NCBI GenBank assembly: GCA_030624785.1
Contig: JAUXJK010000028.1
Coordinates: 1 to 11,892 of the forward strand
Direction: 5' to 3'
Origin: Actinomycetes bacterium
Lineage (GTDB): Bacteria > Actinomycetota > Thermoleophilia > Gaiellales > Gaiellaceae
Length of the DNA: 11,892 nucleotides
Shown: positions 6,516 to 11,892 of the stretch, one piece after another
Numbering within the stretch: position 1 is the stretch's first letter
Layout of the letters: each line of letters starts with the position of its first letter
Program-made: the position numbers and the translations under genes
Notes under the pieces: model-generated
What the model saw: the letters and a program-made list of their open reading frames with translations, nothing else
What the model was told of the DNA's origin: nothing
Database searches by the model: none

Positions 6516-7021
6516 ATCACGCGACTCAGAATCTCGTCGAAGCAGGCGTCAGCCAGGGCAGTCAACTCATCGTCTGTAAGCAGCTGAACTGGATGCGGAA
6601 TGAGCACCATTCGCAGATCGGGCATCCCGAGCGATCGCGCCTGTTCAAGCGCTTCGTCGATGAACGGCTCGGTGCCGACGCCCGCCGTCGCGAGGCCGCG
6701 TCGCTCGAGTCTGACCAAGTCGTGCACACTGCACGACACGCACGATCCTCAGTCAGCTAACGCTTCGACCACCAGATTGGCATCGCGGGCGATCTCTTCG
6801 ATCAGGTCATGAGGCGCGGGTCGCGCGAACGTCGGCTTCCGGTAGCGCCGCACCTGCGCGCCTGCAGAACGCAGGCGGGCTTCCAGGTGATCGAGGAACT
6901 CCTCACCGCGACGTTTGGAGATGTCGAGAAGCGCAATCCGGGCACCGTCCAGACTGCTCGCTCGAGGCGCGAGGGGCTCCGCCTCACGAGACTGCTCATC
7001 AAAAGGGCTTACATAGTCCAT
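6497..7021 (-). CDS. UGSC-family selenoprotein with in-frame UGA (Sec91)
   Basis: The frame from ATG 7021 reaches a TGA at 6751-6749, continues with GGA TCG TGC (Gly-Ser-Cys) and stays open to TGA 6499-6497. Read as selenocysteine, the product has 174 residues with U91-G-S-C94-V-S-C97. Homologous-looking sequence continues across the UGA: L-V-V-E-A-L-A-D before it, S-V-H-D-L-V and L-G-M-P-D-L-R-M-V-L-I-P-H-P-V-Q-L-L-T after it. This matches the UGSC family (named for Sec-Gly-Ser-Cys), whose reaction is not established to my knowledge. The U-x-x-C-x-x-C arrangement suggests a selenenylsulfide redox centre. A strong ribosome site GAGGAG lies 4 nt before the ATG, and the upstream gene's stop is 1 nt away. 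A perfect hairpin follows the UGA at SECIS distance. Callers that ignore Sec would split it into 90- and 80-residue pieces, the second from a false GTG at 6739. Confidence 0.92.
6719..6737 (-). promoter_or_regulatory. SECIS element of the UGSC selenoprotein mRNA
   Basis: Just after the UGA the mRNA can fold GUCGUGC-AGUGU-GCACGAC: a perfect 7-bp stem with a 5-nt loop. The loop starts 18 nt after the UGA and has G at its second position. Bacterial SECIS elements need a stem-loop directly downstream of UGA with a small apical loop carrying an early G, which SelB binds. The fit is excellent for selenocysteine insertion. Confidence 0.85.
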
Positions 7022-7022
7022 C

Positions 7023-8534
7023 TCACTCCTCGATTCGCCGCGTCAGCATGGATGCGTCCATGCTCATGCTTGGGCCGATAACCGCCGAAAACCGTCCGGC
7101 CTCTCCCCCGGCCACGATCACGTGAATTCGATCGACGGTCGGCCATTTCGCGATCAGCTCATCCGGATCCGCCTGTTCCACGACGGGAGTCGTTTCACCA
7201 CGATTCAGATCTCTGGCCGGCCGCCTGACCTCGGCGTAGATCGCCTCGCGAACATCGCGTTTCGACCAGCCCTCACTCGCCAGCGTGCGAGCGTGCTCTG
7301 GGCTGATGACGAACAGCGAGTTGGCATCCATCGGCCACATGAATGGGCTCCAACCGCCGGCGGCACCCCAGCCGATCGTTGCTGCGAGATCGGCGGGTGA
7401 TATGGAACGGTGGTCAGATACCGATGAGGGCGCATCACCTGCCATCACGGTCACCGTCGACTCGAGCGGTTGGAAGCCCCGCTCGACGTGGAGCGGCTCC
7501 CAGGGCGAGGCCTCCTCGTTCTCGGCAATGCAGAACGACAATTTTCCGGGGTGGCCTAGGGCAGCACGATCGAGTGATGACGGCGACGCACCCCCTGTGA
7601 GATGCACGACCAGTCGTACCGCGCGCCCAATTGTCAGATTGGCGCGCGCTCCCGAGGCAAGTGCACCCATGCCAGAGTTCAAGCCCAGCTCGTCGCGGAT
7701 CGGCCCATTTACGATGACGATCTGCCCGGGCGGCGAGGTCGTCACGGCCTGGCCATGAACGTTGAACGCCGGATCGAGCACGCATCGCACGGCGGCAAGA
7801 ACTACCGGGAAGTACTCCGGACGGCATCCGGCGAGGACGGCGCAGGAGGCCACACGCTCCAGCGTGGCCTCACCCATGCCAGGCGGCACCGGACCGAGTG
7901 AGTCGGCCGGGTTTCGCTCGCCCAGCATCCGCTCGACGTTCTCGGCCGTCGGCGGAACGACCGGTAACCCGTCGGTCCAGCCGCGCTCAAACATGTCCTC
8001 ATGGGCCTCGGTCACATCGCCGCTAGCACCGAGAGAGTCGCTCTCGCCGCCGACGGTGTAGCTCGCTCGTGCTCCGCAACCCGGCTTCCACCTGGGTTCG
8101 TCGTTGGGGAGCTCCACCGGAAGCAAGTCCGTGAGCGACTCGACATCCCAACCCTCGGTGCGGCCCGCGATCGACCCGCTCGCGTCCACAACGACTGCGG
8201 TGGGCACCGACTCGACGTCGTAGGCCTTCGAGATCGCCCACGGCGCCTCCTGCGCCAGCACCGTCGCATCGACGCCAAGCGTTCGAGTCAGTCGGGCGGC
8301 GGCGGCCACCGACTCCTCAGCGATCACGACGAGCCGCGTTCCCGCCGCGGCGAGCTCCGGCCCGAGGGGCCCGAGACGGCGCAGCGTGAGCCGAGCGGTC
8401 GGGCACTCAGCGTGAACAAACAGAAGGAGAAGCGTGTCCCCAGGCACCTGGGGGAGCAGCTGAGCGAGCGACAATGGCTCACCATCGACGGACGGCAGCT
8501 CGAAATCAGGTGCAGTAGTTGCGTCGACGTGCAT
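7023..8534 (-). CDS. Thioredoxin-fold domain fused to a large UGSC-associated domain
   Basis: A 503-residue protein in two parts. Residues 1-140 are thioredoxin/TlpA-like: A-P-D-F-E-L-P at 8-14, strand T-L-L-L-L-F-V, active-site segment H-A-E-C44-P-T-A-R and the cis-proline V-P-T-A-V-V-V-D near 111. The usual second active-site cysteine is alanine (C-P-T-A). Residues about 175-503 form a large domain that I cannot match to a characterised enzyme. It opens with R-G-W-T-D-G-L-P-V-V-P-P-T, has S-C-A-V-L-A-G-C-R-P-E-Y-F near 230-242, and is Gly/Ala-rich after that. I recall that proteins of this type sit beside UGSC selenoproteins. Here it is followed after 1 nt by that gene, with GAGGAG inside its last codons serving the next start. 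ATG 8534 is fixed by an in-frame stop shortly upstream. No signal peptide is seen. It probably forms a redox pair with the selenoprotein. Confidence 0.82.
   Translation of the reverse strand: MHVDATTAPDFELPSVDGEPLSLAQLLPQVPGDTLLLLFVHAECPTARLTLRRLGPLGPELAAAGTRLVVIAEESVAAAARLTRTLGVDATVLAQEAPWAISKAYDVESVPTAVVVDASGSIAGRTEGWDVESLTDLLPVELPNDEPRWKPGCGARASYTVGGESDSLGASGDVTEAHEDMFERGWTDGLPVVPPTAENVERMLGERNPADSLGPVPPGMGEATLERVASCAVLAGCRPEYFPVVLAAVRCVLDPAFNVHGQAVTTSPPGQIVIVNGPIRDELGLNSGMGALASGARANLTIGRAVRLVVHLTGGASPSSLDRAALGHPGKLSFCIAENEEASPWEPLHVERGFQPLESTVTVMAGDAPSSVSDHRSISPADLAATIGWGAAGGWSPFMWPMDANSLFVISPEHARTLASEGWSKRDVREAIYAEVRRPARDLNRGETTPVVEQADPDELIAKWPTVDRIHVIVAGGEAGRFSAVIGPSMSMDASMLTRRIEE
7026..7031 (-). 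promoter_or_regulatory. Ribosome-binding site of the UGSC selenoprotein gene
   Basis: GAGGAG on the minus strand lies 4 nt before the ATG at 7021, within the last codons of the upstream gene. It fixes the start and indicates coupled translation. Confidence 0.65.
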
Positions 8535-8575
8535 CGAGTTTCTCTAGTTCTCCTTGCGCAACGAGCGGAATGCCA

Positions 8576-9211
8576 TCAGTACATGTTGGTTCGATAGTCC
8601 TCGTTGGCGAACTCGTCGATGTCGTCCGTGTCAAGATCAGGCGGCTTGACCTGATCGCGGATCACCTGACCGATCGACGGCAACTCCTTCGGGTCGACGT
8701 AGCCGTCAGGGTTCCAAAGCTCAGAGCGTCGAAACGCTTTGGCACAGTGGATGAACGCCTCCTGCACATCAACCAGGATCGCCAGTTTGGGAGTCTTGCC
8801 CTTGACGGCCATCGTCTCGAGCACCGCCGGATCGTCAGTGATCGTCCCATCTCCGTTTACTCGAAGCGTCTCCTCGACCCCGGGCACCATGAACAGCAGA
8901 CCGACGCTTCCCGTGTCGAGAATGTTCGAGAGAGAGTCGGCGAGCTTGTTTCCGGGCCGTTCGGGAACGGCAAGTGTGTGGTCGTCGAGCACATGGACGA
9001 ACCCTGCCGGGTCTCCCCGTGGGCTCACGTCGGCCTGACCGTTTGCGTCGACCGTTCCGAGCGACAGAAACGGCGAGCGGGCGATGAACGCCCGGCAGTG
9101 CTTATCGAGCGAGGGCCGAACCTTCAGCTGAACCAACTCGATCGGGTCACCCACGATCTCCCGCACCTCAGCTGTGCTCAACGCCTTGTGCGCCACCTTG
9201 CTTCCGTCCAT
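8576..9211 (-). CDS. Pyridoxamine 5'-phosphate oxidase (PPOX)-family FMN-binding protein
   Basis: A 211-residue split-barrel flavoprotein. Family features are S-P-F-L-S-L-G-T-V-D-A-N-G at 46-58, D-V-S-P-R-G-D-P-A-G-F at 61-71, A-V-P-E-R-P-G-N-K-L-A-D-S-L at 81-94 (a typical FMN-binding segment), then L-L-F-M-V-P-G and T-L-R-V-N-G. It resembles the DR_2398/MSMEG_1061 subgroup of PPOX-type flavoproteins rather than true PdxH; members use FMN or F420, and substrates are mostly unknown. ATG 9211 has GGAGG 4 nt upstream; the open frame further upstream is antisense to the Prx-like gene's leader. It is the first gene of the minus-strand unit leading to the thioredoxin fusion (41 bp later) and the UGSC selenoprotein, so it may be a redox partner. 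Confidence 0.87.
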   Translation of the reverse strand: MDGSKVAHKALSTAEVREIVGDPIELVQLKVRPSLDKHCRAFIARSPFLSLGTVDANGQADVSPRGDPAGFVHVLDDHTLAVPERPGNKLADSLSNILDTGSVGLLFMVPGVEETLRVNGDGTITDDPAVLETMAVKGKTPKLAILVDVQEAFIHCAKAFRRSELWNPDGYVDPKELPSIGQVIRDQVKPPDLDTDDIDEFANEDYRTNMY

Positions 9212-9215
9212 TACT

Positions 9216-9220
9216 CCTCC
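9216..9220 (-). promoter_or_regulatory. Ribosome-binding site of the PPOX-family gene
   Basis: GGAGG on the minus strand stands 4 nt before the ATG at 9211. It selects this start over the longer upstream open frame. Confidence 0.7.
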
Positions 9221-9304
9221 AGCCGATCGCGTGGGCAAACCGTACCCGAGCGTTCCCCTGCGTTCGTCGACCTGTGCGAAGCTACGCGGTATCGATCGCC
9301 CGGC

Positions 9305-9310
9305 AGGAGG
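9305..9310 (+). promoter_or_regulatory. Ribosome-binding site of the Prx-like selenoprotein gene
   Basis: AGGAGG lies 6 nt before the GTG at 9317, an ideal spacing. It decides the start within a much longer open frame that is antisense to the PPOX gene upstream. Confidence 0.8.
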
Positions 9311-9316
9311 GCTCCC

Positions 9317-9982
9317 GTGAATAGCGCGCAACCAGCGAACCTTCAGACCGCTTTGAACGAGCAGCTTGAGAGATCCGGGGCGAAGCGATCCCCGGAGGTA
9401 AATGCCGCCCTGGCTGAGACCGCCAAGATTCTCCGTGTCGACGGCGCTATCGAGCGAGCTCTCGGTGTCGGGTCAACGGCGCCCGAGTTCACGCTGCCAA
9501 ATGCTGTGGGAAACGACGTTTCTCTGGGTGGCCTGCTAGAGCAAGGGCCGGTCGTCGTCGCGTTCTATCGTGGAGGTTGGTGACCGTACTGCAGCCTGCA
9601 GATGCGGGCATACCAGGCCGTGTTGCCTGAAATGAAGAAGCAGAACGCCAGCCTCGTCGCGATCTCGCCCGAGGTGCCAGACGAGTCGCTGAGCCTTCAG
9701 GAGAAGCTCGACCTCGATTTCGACGTGCTGAGCGACCATGAGAAACGGGTAGCGCGTGACTTCGGACTGGTCTTCCGACTTGGAGACGACGTCATCGACA
9801 TCTTCAGCAACACGTTCAGCATCGAGCTACCGAAGAAGAACGGCGAGGCCTCGTGGGAGCTACCTATACCTGCGACCTACGTCATTGACCGCGATCGCAC
9901 GATCACCGTGGCCTTCGTCGAGCCCGACTACACGAAGCGCATCGAGCCGGACGCACTCCTCACGGCCCTGACAGCGATGTAG
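9317..9982 (+). CDS. Peroxiredoxin-like (AhpC/TSA-family) selenoprotein with in-frame UGA (Sec89)
   Basis: From GTG 9317 the frame runs into TGA at 9581-9583 and continues open to TAG 9980-9982. With UGA read as Sec the protein has 221 residues. The centre reads F-Y-R-G-G-W-U89-P-Y-C92, the place where Cys homologues have W-C-P-Y-C, so Sec replaces the peroxidatic cysteine and C92 can resolve it. Downstream, L-V-A-I-S-P-E-V-P-D, D-F-D-V-L-S-D and the cis-proline P-A-T-Y-V-I-D-R-D complete the thioredoxin fold. About 45 N-terminal residues form a helical extension before A-P-E-F-T-L-P. It probably reduces hydroperoxides in the cytoplasm; no signal peptide is seen. A SECIS-like hairpin follows the UGA. 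Sec-blind callers would leave a truncated frame plus a false ATG at 9602. Confidence 0.93.
9594..9609 (+). promoter_or_regulatory. SECIS element of the Prx-like selenoprotein mRNA
   Basis: GCCUGC-AGAU-GCGGGC forms a 6-bp stem (one U-G pair) with a 4-nt loop that starts 16 nt after the UGA and has G at its second position. Below it, CUG (9589-9591) may pair with CAG (9614-9616) across an internal loop. Spacing and loop agree with bacterial SECIS rules and with the UGSC hairpin. Confidence 0.75.
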
Positions 9983-10035
9983 AGATCGGACAAGGGCTTC
10001 AGGCGTGCCACGGCGCTCTAGCCAATCGGATTCAC

Positions 10036-11334
10036 TCAGACGGTGGGAGCAACCTCAGCGAGCGCCGAATCGAGGAGCGCGGCAGCGTGATCCAGCTGCT
10101 GTTCTGTCGTCGAGAAGGGAATCGTAAAACGGAACACCGAGCCGGCTCGGCGGACGCTAAACAGGAGCCCGGCATCGAGGCACAACCTGCCGACTGCTTT
10201 GCCGATATCCCCACCCGGAGATCCGTCGGGCGCACCGAGCTCCAGTCCCTGCAGAACACCGCGGCCCCGAATGTCAACGATGCATTCGTGGTCGGCTGCG
10301 AGATTCTCTAGGAGACCTCGCCAATAGCTGCCCAACTCCTCACTGCGAGCAACGAGCCCATCCTCCTCGATCGCATCGAGCGTCGCCAGCGCAGCGCTGC
10401 AGGCCAATGGATCGGCCGAATGGGAGTGCGCGTACACAAAACCATTCTCGATGGCTCGACGCTCGACCTCGTCAGTCGTGACGACGGCCGAGATCGGGAT
10501 TCCTCCGCCGAAATGCTTCGACACCGTCACGATGTCTGGGACCACCCCGTCGTGCTCGAACCCCCACATCGTCCCGAGCTTGGCCAGACCCGTCTGGCTC
10601 TCATCGAGTATCAAGAGCGCATCGCGCGCGTCACAGGCATCGCGTACGCCAGCGAGCCAACCATCCGGCGGCACGATGACACCTCCGGCCGAAGGCAAGG
10701 GCTCCGTGATGATCGCCGCGAGTGAGCCACCGGTCTCGGCATCAAGAACTTCAAGGGAACCGTCGAGACATGCGAGCTCGCACGCCGGATACGTGTGTCG
10801 AATCGGACACCGGAAGCAGTACGGGGCCATTAGCGCGAGATTTCCTGGGGCTGGCGGGGAGTGGCGCTGACCCCACACGGCGAAACTGAGCGCGCGTGGC
10901 TGTTCCGAGAATCCGTGGAAAGACATGTGCGGACTCGCAATCTCGTACCTCCCGGTCGCAGCCTTGGCAATACCCATTGCTGCTTCTGTCGCGTCTGAAC
11001 CCGACAGACCAAAGAACGCGCGGTGCAGCGACGGTGGGAGTGTCATCCCCAGACGCTCGGCGAGCACGATCTCGGCCGTGTTGTAGAAGTTCGAGCTCGC
11101 GTGGACAAAGGTGCGCGCGGCTGCAGCAATCGCTTCGGCGATGCGCTCGTCACTATGGCCGAGGACGCCGCAGATCTGGCCCGCGTTGAGGTCGAGGTAC
11201 TCCTTCCCATCGACATCCCAGAGCAGCGACCCCTTGCCTCTCTCGAAGACCGGTCCGTCCCAATGTGGGGTCTCGAGGCGCGCGCGAAAACACCATTTGC
11301 GTGCTCGTTCGAGCCATTCGTGTTCGACGCTCAT
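10036..11334 (-). CDS. Class III PLP-dependent aminotransferase, 2,2-dialkylglycine-decarboxylase-like
   Basis: A fold-type I class III enzyme that uses PLP for transamination, possibly with decarboxylation. The 432 residues match the family length. Marks are L-W-D-V-D-G-K-E-Y-L-D near 38-48, G-S-D-A-T-E-A-A at 112-119, S-F-H-G-F near 138-142, D244 in L-I-L-D-E-S-Q-T-G, the PLP lysine K273 in T-V-S-K-H-F-G-G-G-I-P, and I-R-G-R-G-V-L-Q-G-L-E-L near 355-366. The spacing around D-E-S-Q-T-G and V-T-V-S-K most resembles dialkylglycine decarboxylase. A cysteine-rich insertion, Y-C173-F-R-C176 then C185 and C189, is unusual. ATG 11334 is chosen because the 39 residues further upstream are Arg/Gly-rich and lack family signal. 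It diverges from an mmsA-like gene, suggesting amino-acid or beta-amino-acid breakdown; the substrate is unproven. Confidence 0.88.
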   Translation of the reverse strand: MSVEHEWLERARKWCFRARLETPHWDGPVFERGKGSLLWDVDGKEYLDLNAGQICGVLGHSDERIAEAIAAAARTFVHASSNFYNTAEIVLAERLGMTLPPSLHRAFFGLSGSDATEAAMGIAKAATGRYEIASPHMSFHGFSEQPRALSFAVWGQRHSPPAPGNLALMAPYCFRCPIRHTYPACELACLDGSLEVLDAETGGSLAAIITEPLPSAGGVIVPPDGWLAGVRDACDARDALLILDESQTGLAKLGTMWGFEHDGVVPDIVTVSKHFGGGIPISAVVTTDEVERRAIENGFVYAHSHSADPLACSAALATLDAIEEDGLVARSEELGSYWRGLLENLAADHECIVDIRGRGVLQGLELGAPDGSPGGDIGKAVGRLCLDAGLLFSVRRAGSVFRFTIPFSTTEQQLDHAAALLDSALAEVAPTV

Positions 11335-11553
11335 GGTCGAAGCTCGCGGCCGACCACGGCGTTCGTGCCTGTAGGGCCCACGTCGCTGTCCATGCCGCAG
11401 CTCATCGGCAGAACCATAGTGCGTGCCCGTTCCCGCCGGCTGATCCGCCACTACGTTGGAGACTCGAGGCTTCGGACGACTATCCTGATGTCACGAGTCG
11501 GCACCACGAAGCGCCACTTCCAGGGCTTTCACGGAACGCGAGGAGAGACGGGC
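11335..11553. promoter_or_regulatory. Divergent intergenic region between class III aminotransferase and mmsA-like gene
   Basis: This 219-bp region must hold both promoters. On the plus strand TTGGAG (11456-11461) and TATCCT (11481-11486) form a weak -35/-10 pair with a long 19-bp spacer, about 65 nt before the mmsA-like ATG. On the minus strand a TATGGT is a weak -10 for the aminotransferase. I see no gene and no clear operator dyad. Confidence 0.35.
11541..11545 (+). promoter_or_regulatory. Ribosome-binding site of the mmsA-like gene
   Basis: AGGAG stands 8 nt before the ATG at 11554 and supports this start. Confidence 0.65.
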
Positions 11554-11892
11554 ATGAGCACGACAGTTTCCGATCCCAGCCAGACCGATGCCGAAGCCGA
11601 GGTGACACCGATCGATCATTGGATCGACGGCAAGCGCGTCCCCGGAACATCAGGACGAACAGACCCCGTCTACGACCCTGCTAGAGGACGCCAGACAGGT
11701 GCAGTTGCGCTTGCTTCCTCCGATGAGGTGAATGCCGCCGTCGCCAGCGCGAAAGCCGCATTTCCCGCCTGGCGTGCCGTATCGCTCGGCAAACGTGCCG
11801 AGATGTTCTTCAGGATCCGCGAGCTCGCGCACGAGCATCGCGAGGACATCGCGAGACTCCTCACCGCCGAGCACGGCAAAGTGCTTTCCGAC
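11554..11892 (+). CDS. mmsA: CoA-acylating methylmalonate-semialdehyde dehydrogenase, N-terminal part
   Basis: The first 113 residues of an aldehyde dehydrogenase that would convert (methyl)malonate semialdehyde, NAD+ and CoA to propionyl- or acetyl-CoA with loss of CO2. The full family length is about 500 residues, so the catalytic cysteine lies outside the window. Signature stretches are H-W-I-D-G-K at 22-27, G-T-S-G-R-T-D-P-V-Y-D-P at 31-42, V-A-L-A-S-S-D-E-V at 51-59, A-F-P-A-W-R near 69-74 and E-H-G-K-V-L-S-D at 106-113. W-I-D-G-K with G-T-S-G-R and E-H-G-K-V-L-S-D is more typical of MmsA than of other aldehyde dehydrogenases. The N-terminus carries about 20 extra acidic residues. It diverges from the class III PLP enzyme, which could supply its semialdehyde. 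Confidence 0.85.
   Translation, partial: MSTTVSDPSQTDAEAEVTPIDHWIDGKRVPGTSGRTDPVYDPARGRQTGAVALASSDEVNAAVASAKAAFPAWRAVSLGKRAEMFFRIRELAHEHREDIARLLTAEHGKVLSD

Larger units (their letters stand above)
9212..9316. promoter_or_regulatory. Shared divergent promoter region of the two selenoprotein units
   Basis: Only 105 bp separate the PPOX-fusion-UGSC operon (leftward) from the Prx-like selenoprotein (rightward), so promoters and any operator for both must lie here. A TACGGT on the minus strand and a TATCGA on the plus strand are weak -10 candidates. Neither has a proper -35, and I see no clear dyad operator. Confidence 0.4.

Noticed and set aside
6749..6751. TGA as a true stop or pseudogene mutation in the UGSC gene
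   Set aside because: Coding quality and family motifs continue after it in the same frame, the next residues are Gly-Ser-Cys, and a perfect SECIS-like hairpin follows.
8519..9316. Long plus-strand open frame leading into the Prx-like gene
   Set aside because: It is antisense to the PPOX gene and has no family signal. The AGGAGG-GTG at 9305-9319 gives a normal start.
9581..9583. TGA as a nonsense mutation in the peroxiredoxin-like gene
   Set aside because: It replaces exactly the catalytic cysteine codon, the downstream frame is intact to a natural stop, and a hairpin follows at SECIS distance.
11335..11451. 39-residue N-terminal extension of the class III PLP enzyme
   Set aside because: Its composition is Arg/Gly/His-rich without family resemblance. 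The ATG at 11334 gives a normal length.
1..11892. selC (tRNA-Sec), selA, selB or selD in the window
   Set aside because: No tRNA-like fold with a UCA anticodon and no Sec-machinery protein was recognised by eye, so the machinery must be elsewhere.
1..11892. Insertion sequences, integrase, prophage or CRISPR array
   Set aside because: No transposase or integrase-like protein, no terminal inverted repeats and no regularly spaced repeats are visible.

Overview
The window is GC-rich DNA with tightly packed genes. It uses GTG starts next to ATG, stop/start overlaps, and several genes without a Shine-Dalgarno site. The gene set (short ClpS, DrrA/DrrB-type ABC exporter, SufE, PPOX flavoprotein, UGSC-type selenoprotein) points to an actinobacterium, perhaps a Thermoleophilia/Gaiellales-like soil or aquatic lineage. 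The phylum is a moderately confident inference and the class is a guess. Two UGA-decoded selenoproteins show that the host must make and insert selenocysteine, but no selA, selB, selC or selD was recognised here.

Left part (1-5937): a partial small hypothetical gene runs off the left edge (minus). Next come a class IV aminotransferase and clpS, a minus-strand pair transcribed clpS first. A fumarylacetoacetate-hydrolase-family enzyme (plus) converges on a 2-keto-4-pentenoate-hydratase-family enzyme (minus), and one hairpin covers both stop codons. The hydratase is the last gene of a minus-strand unit of ABC ATPase, permease, permease and hydratase, with 4-nt and 1-nt overlaps among the ABC genes.

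Centre (6084-9982), the most interesting part: sufE (plus) overlaps tail to tail with a UGSC-family selenoprotein (minus). An in-frame UGA at 6751-6749 is followed by Gly-Ser-Cys codons and by a perfect 7-bp hairpin placed like a bacterial SECIS. It is the third gene of an apparent operon: PPOX flavoprotein, then a thioredoxin-fold/large-domain fusion, then the selenoprotein. Reading away from the same 105-bp promoter region is a peroxiredoxin-like selenoprotein. Its UGA (9581-9583) replaces the first Cys of a W-C-P-Y-C-type motif, and a second SECIS-like hairpin follows. The two hairpins share the apical pattern UGC-AG...U-GC. The block looks like a selenium-dependent thiol-redox module in which four genes share one regulatory region. 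A gene caller that stops at UGA will break both selenoproteins.

Right part (10036-11892): a class III PLP enzyme resembling 2,2-dialkylglycine decarboxylase (minus) is divergent from the start of an mmsA-like CoA-acylating (methyl)malonate-semialdehyde dehydrogenase, which is cut by the right edge. Together they could convert beta-amino acids such as beta-alanine or 3-aminoisobutyrate to acyl-CoA, but substrate is not proven by sequence.
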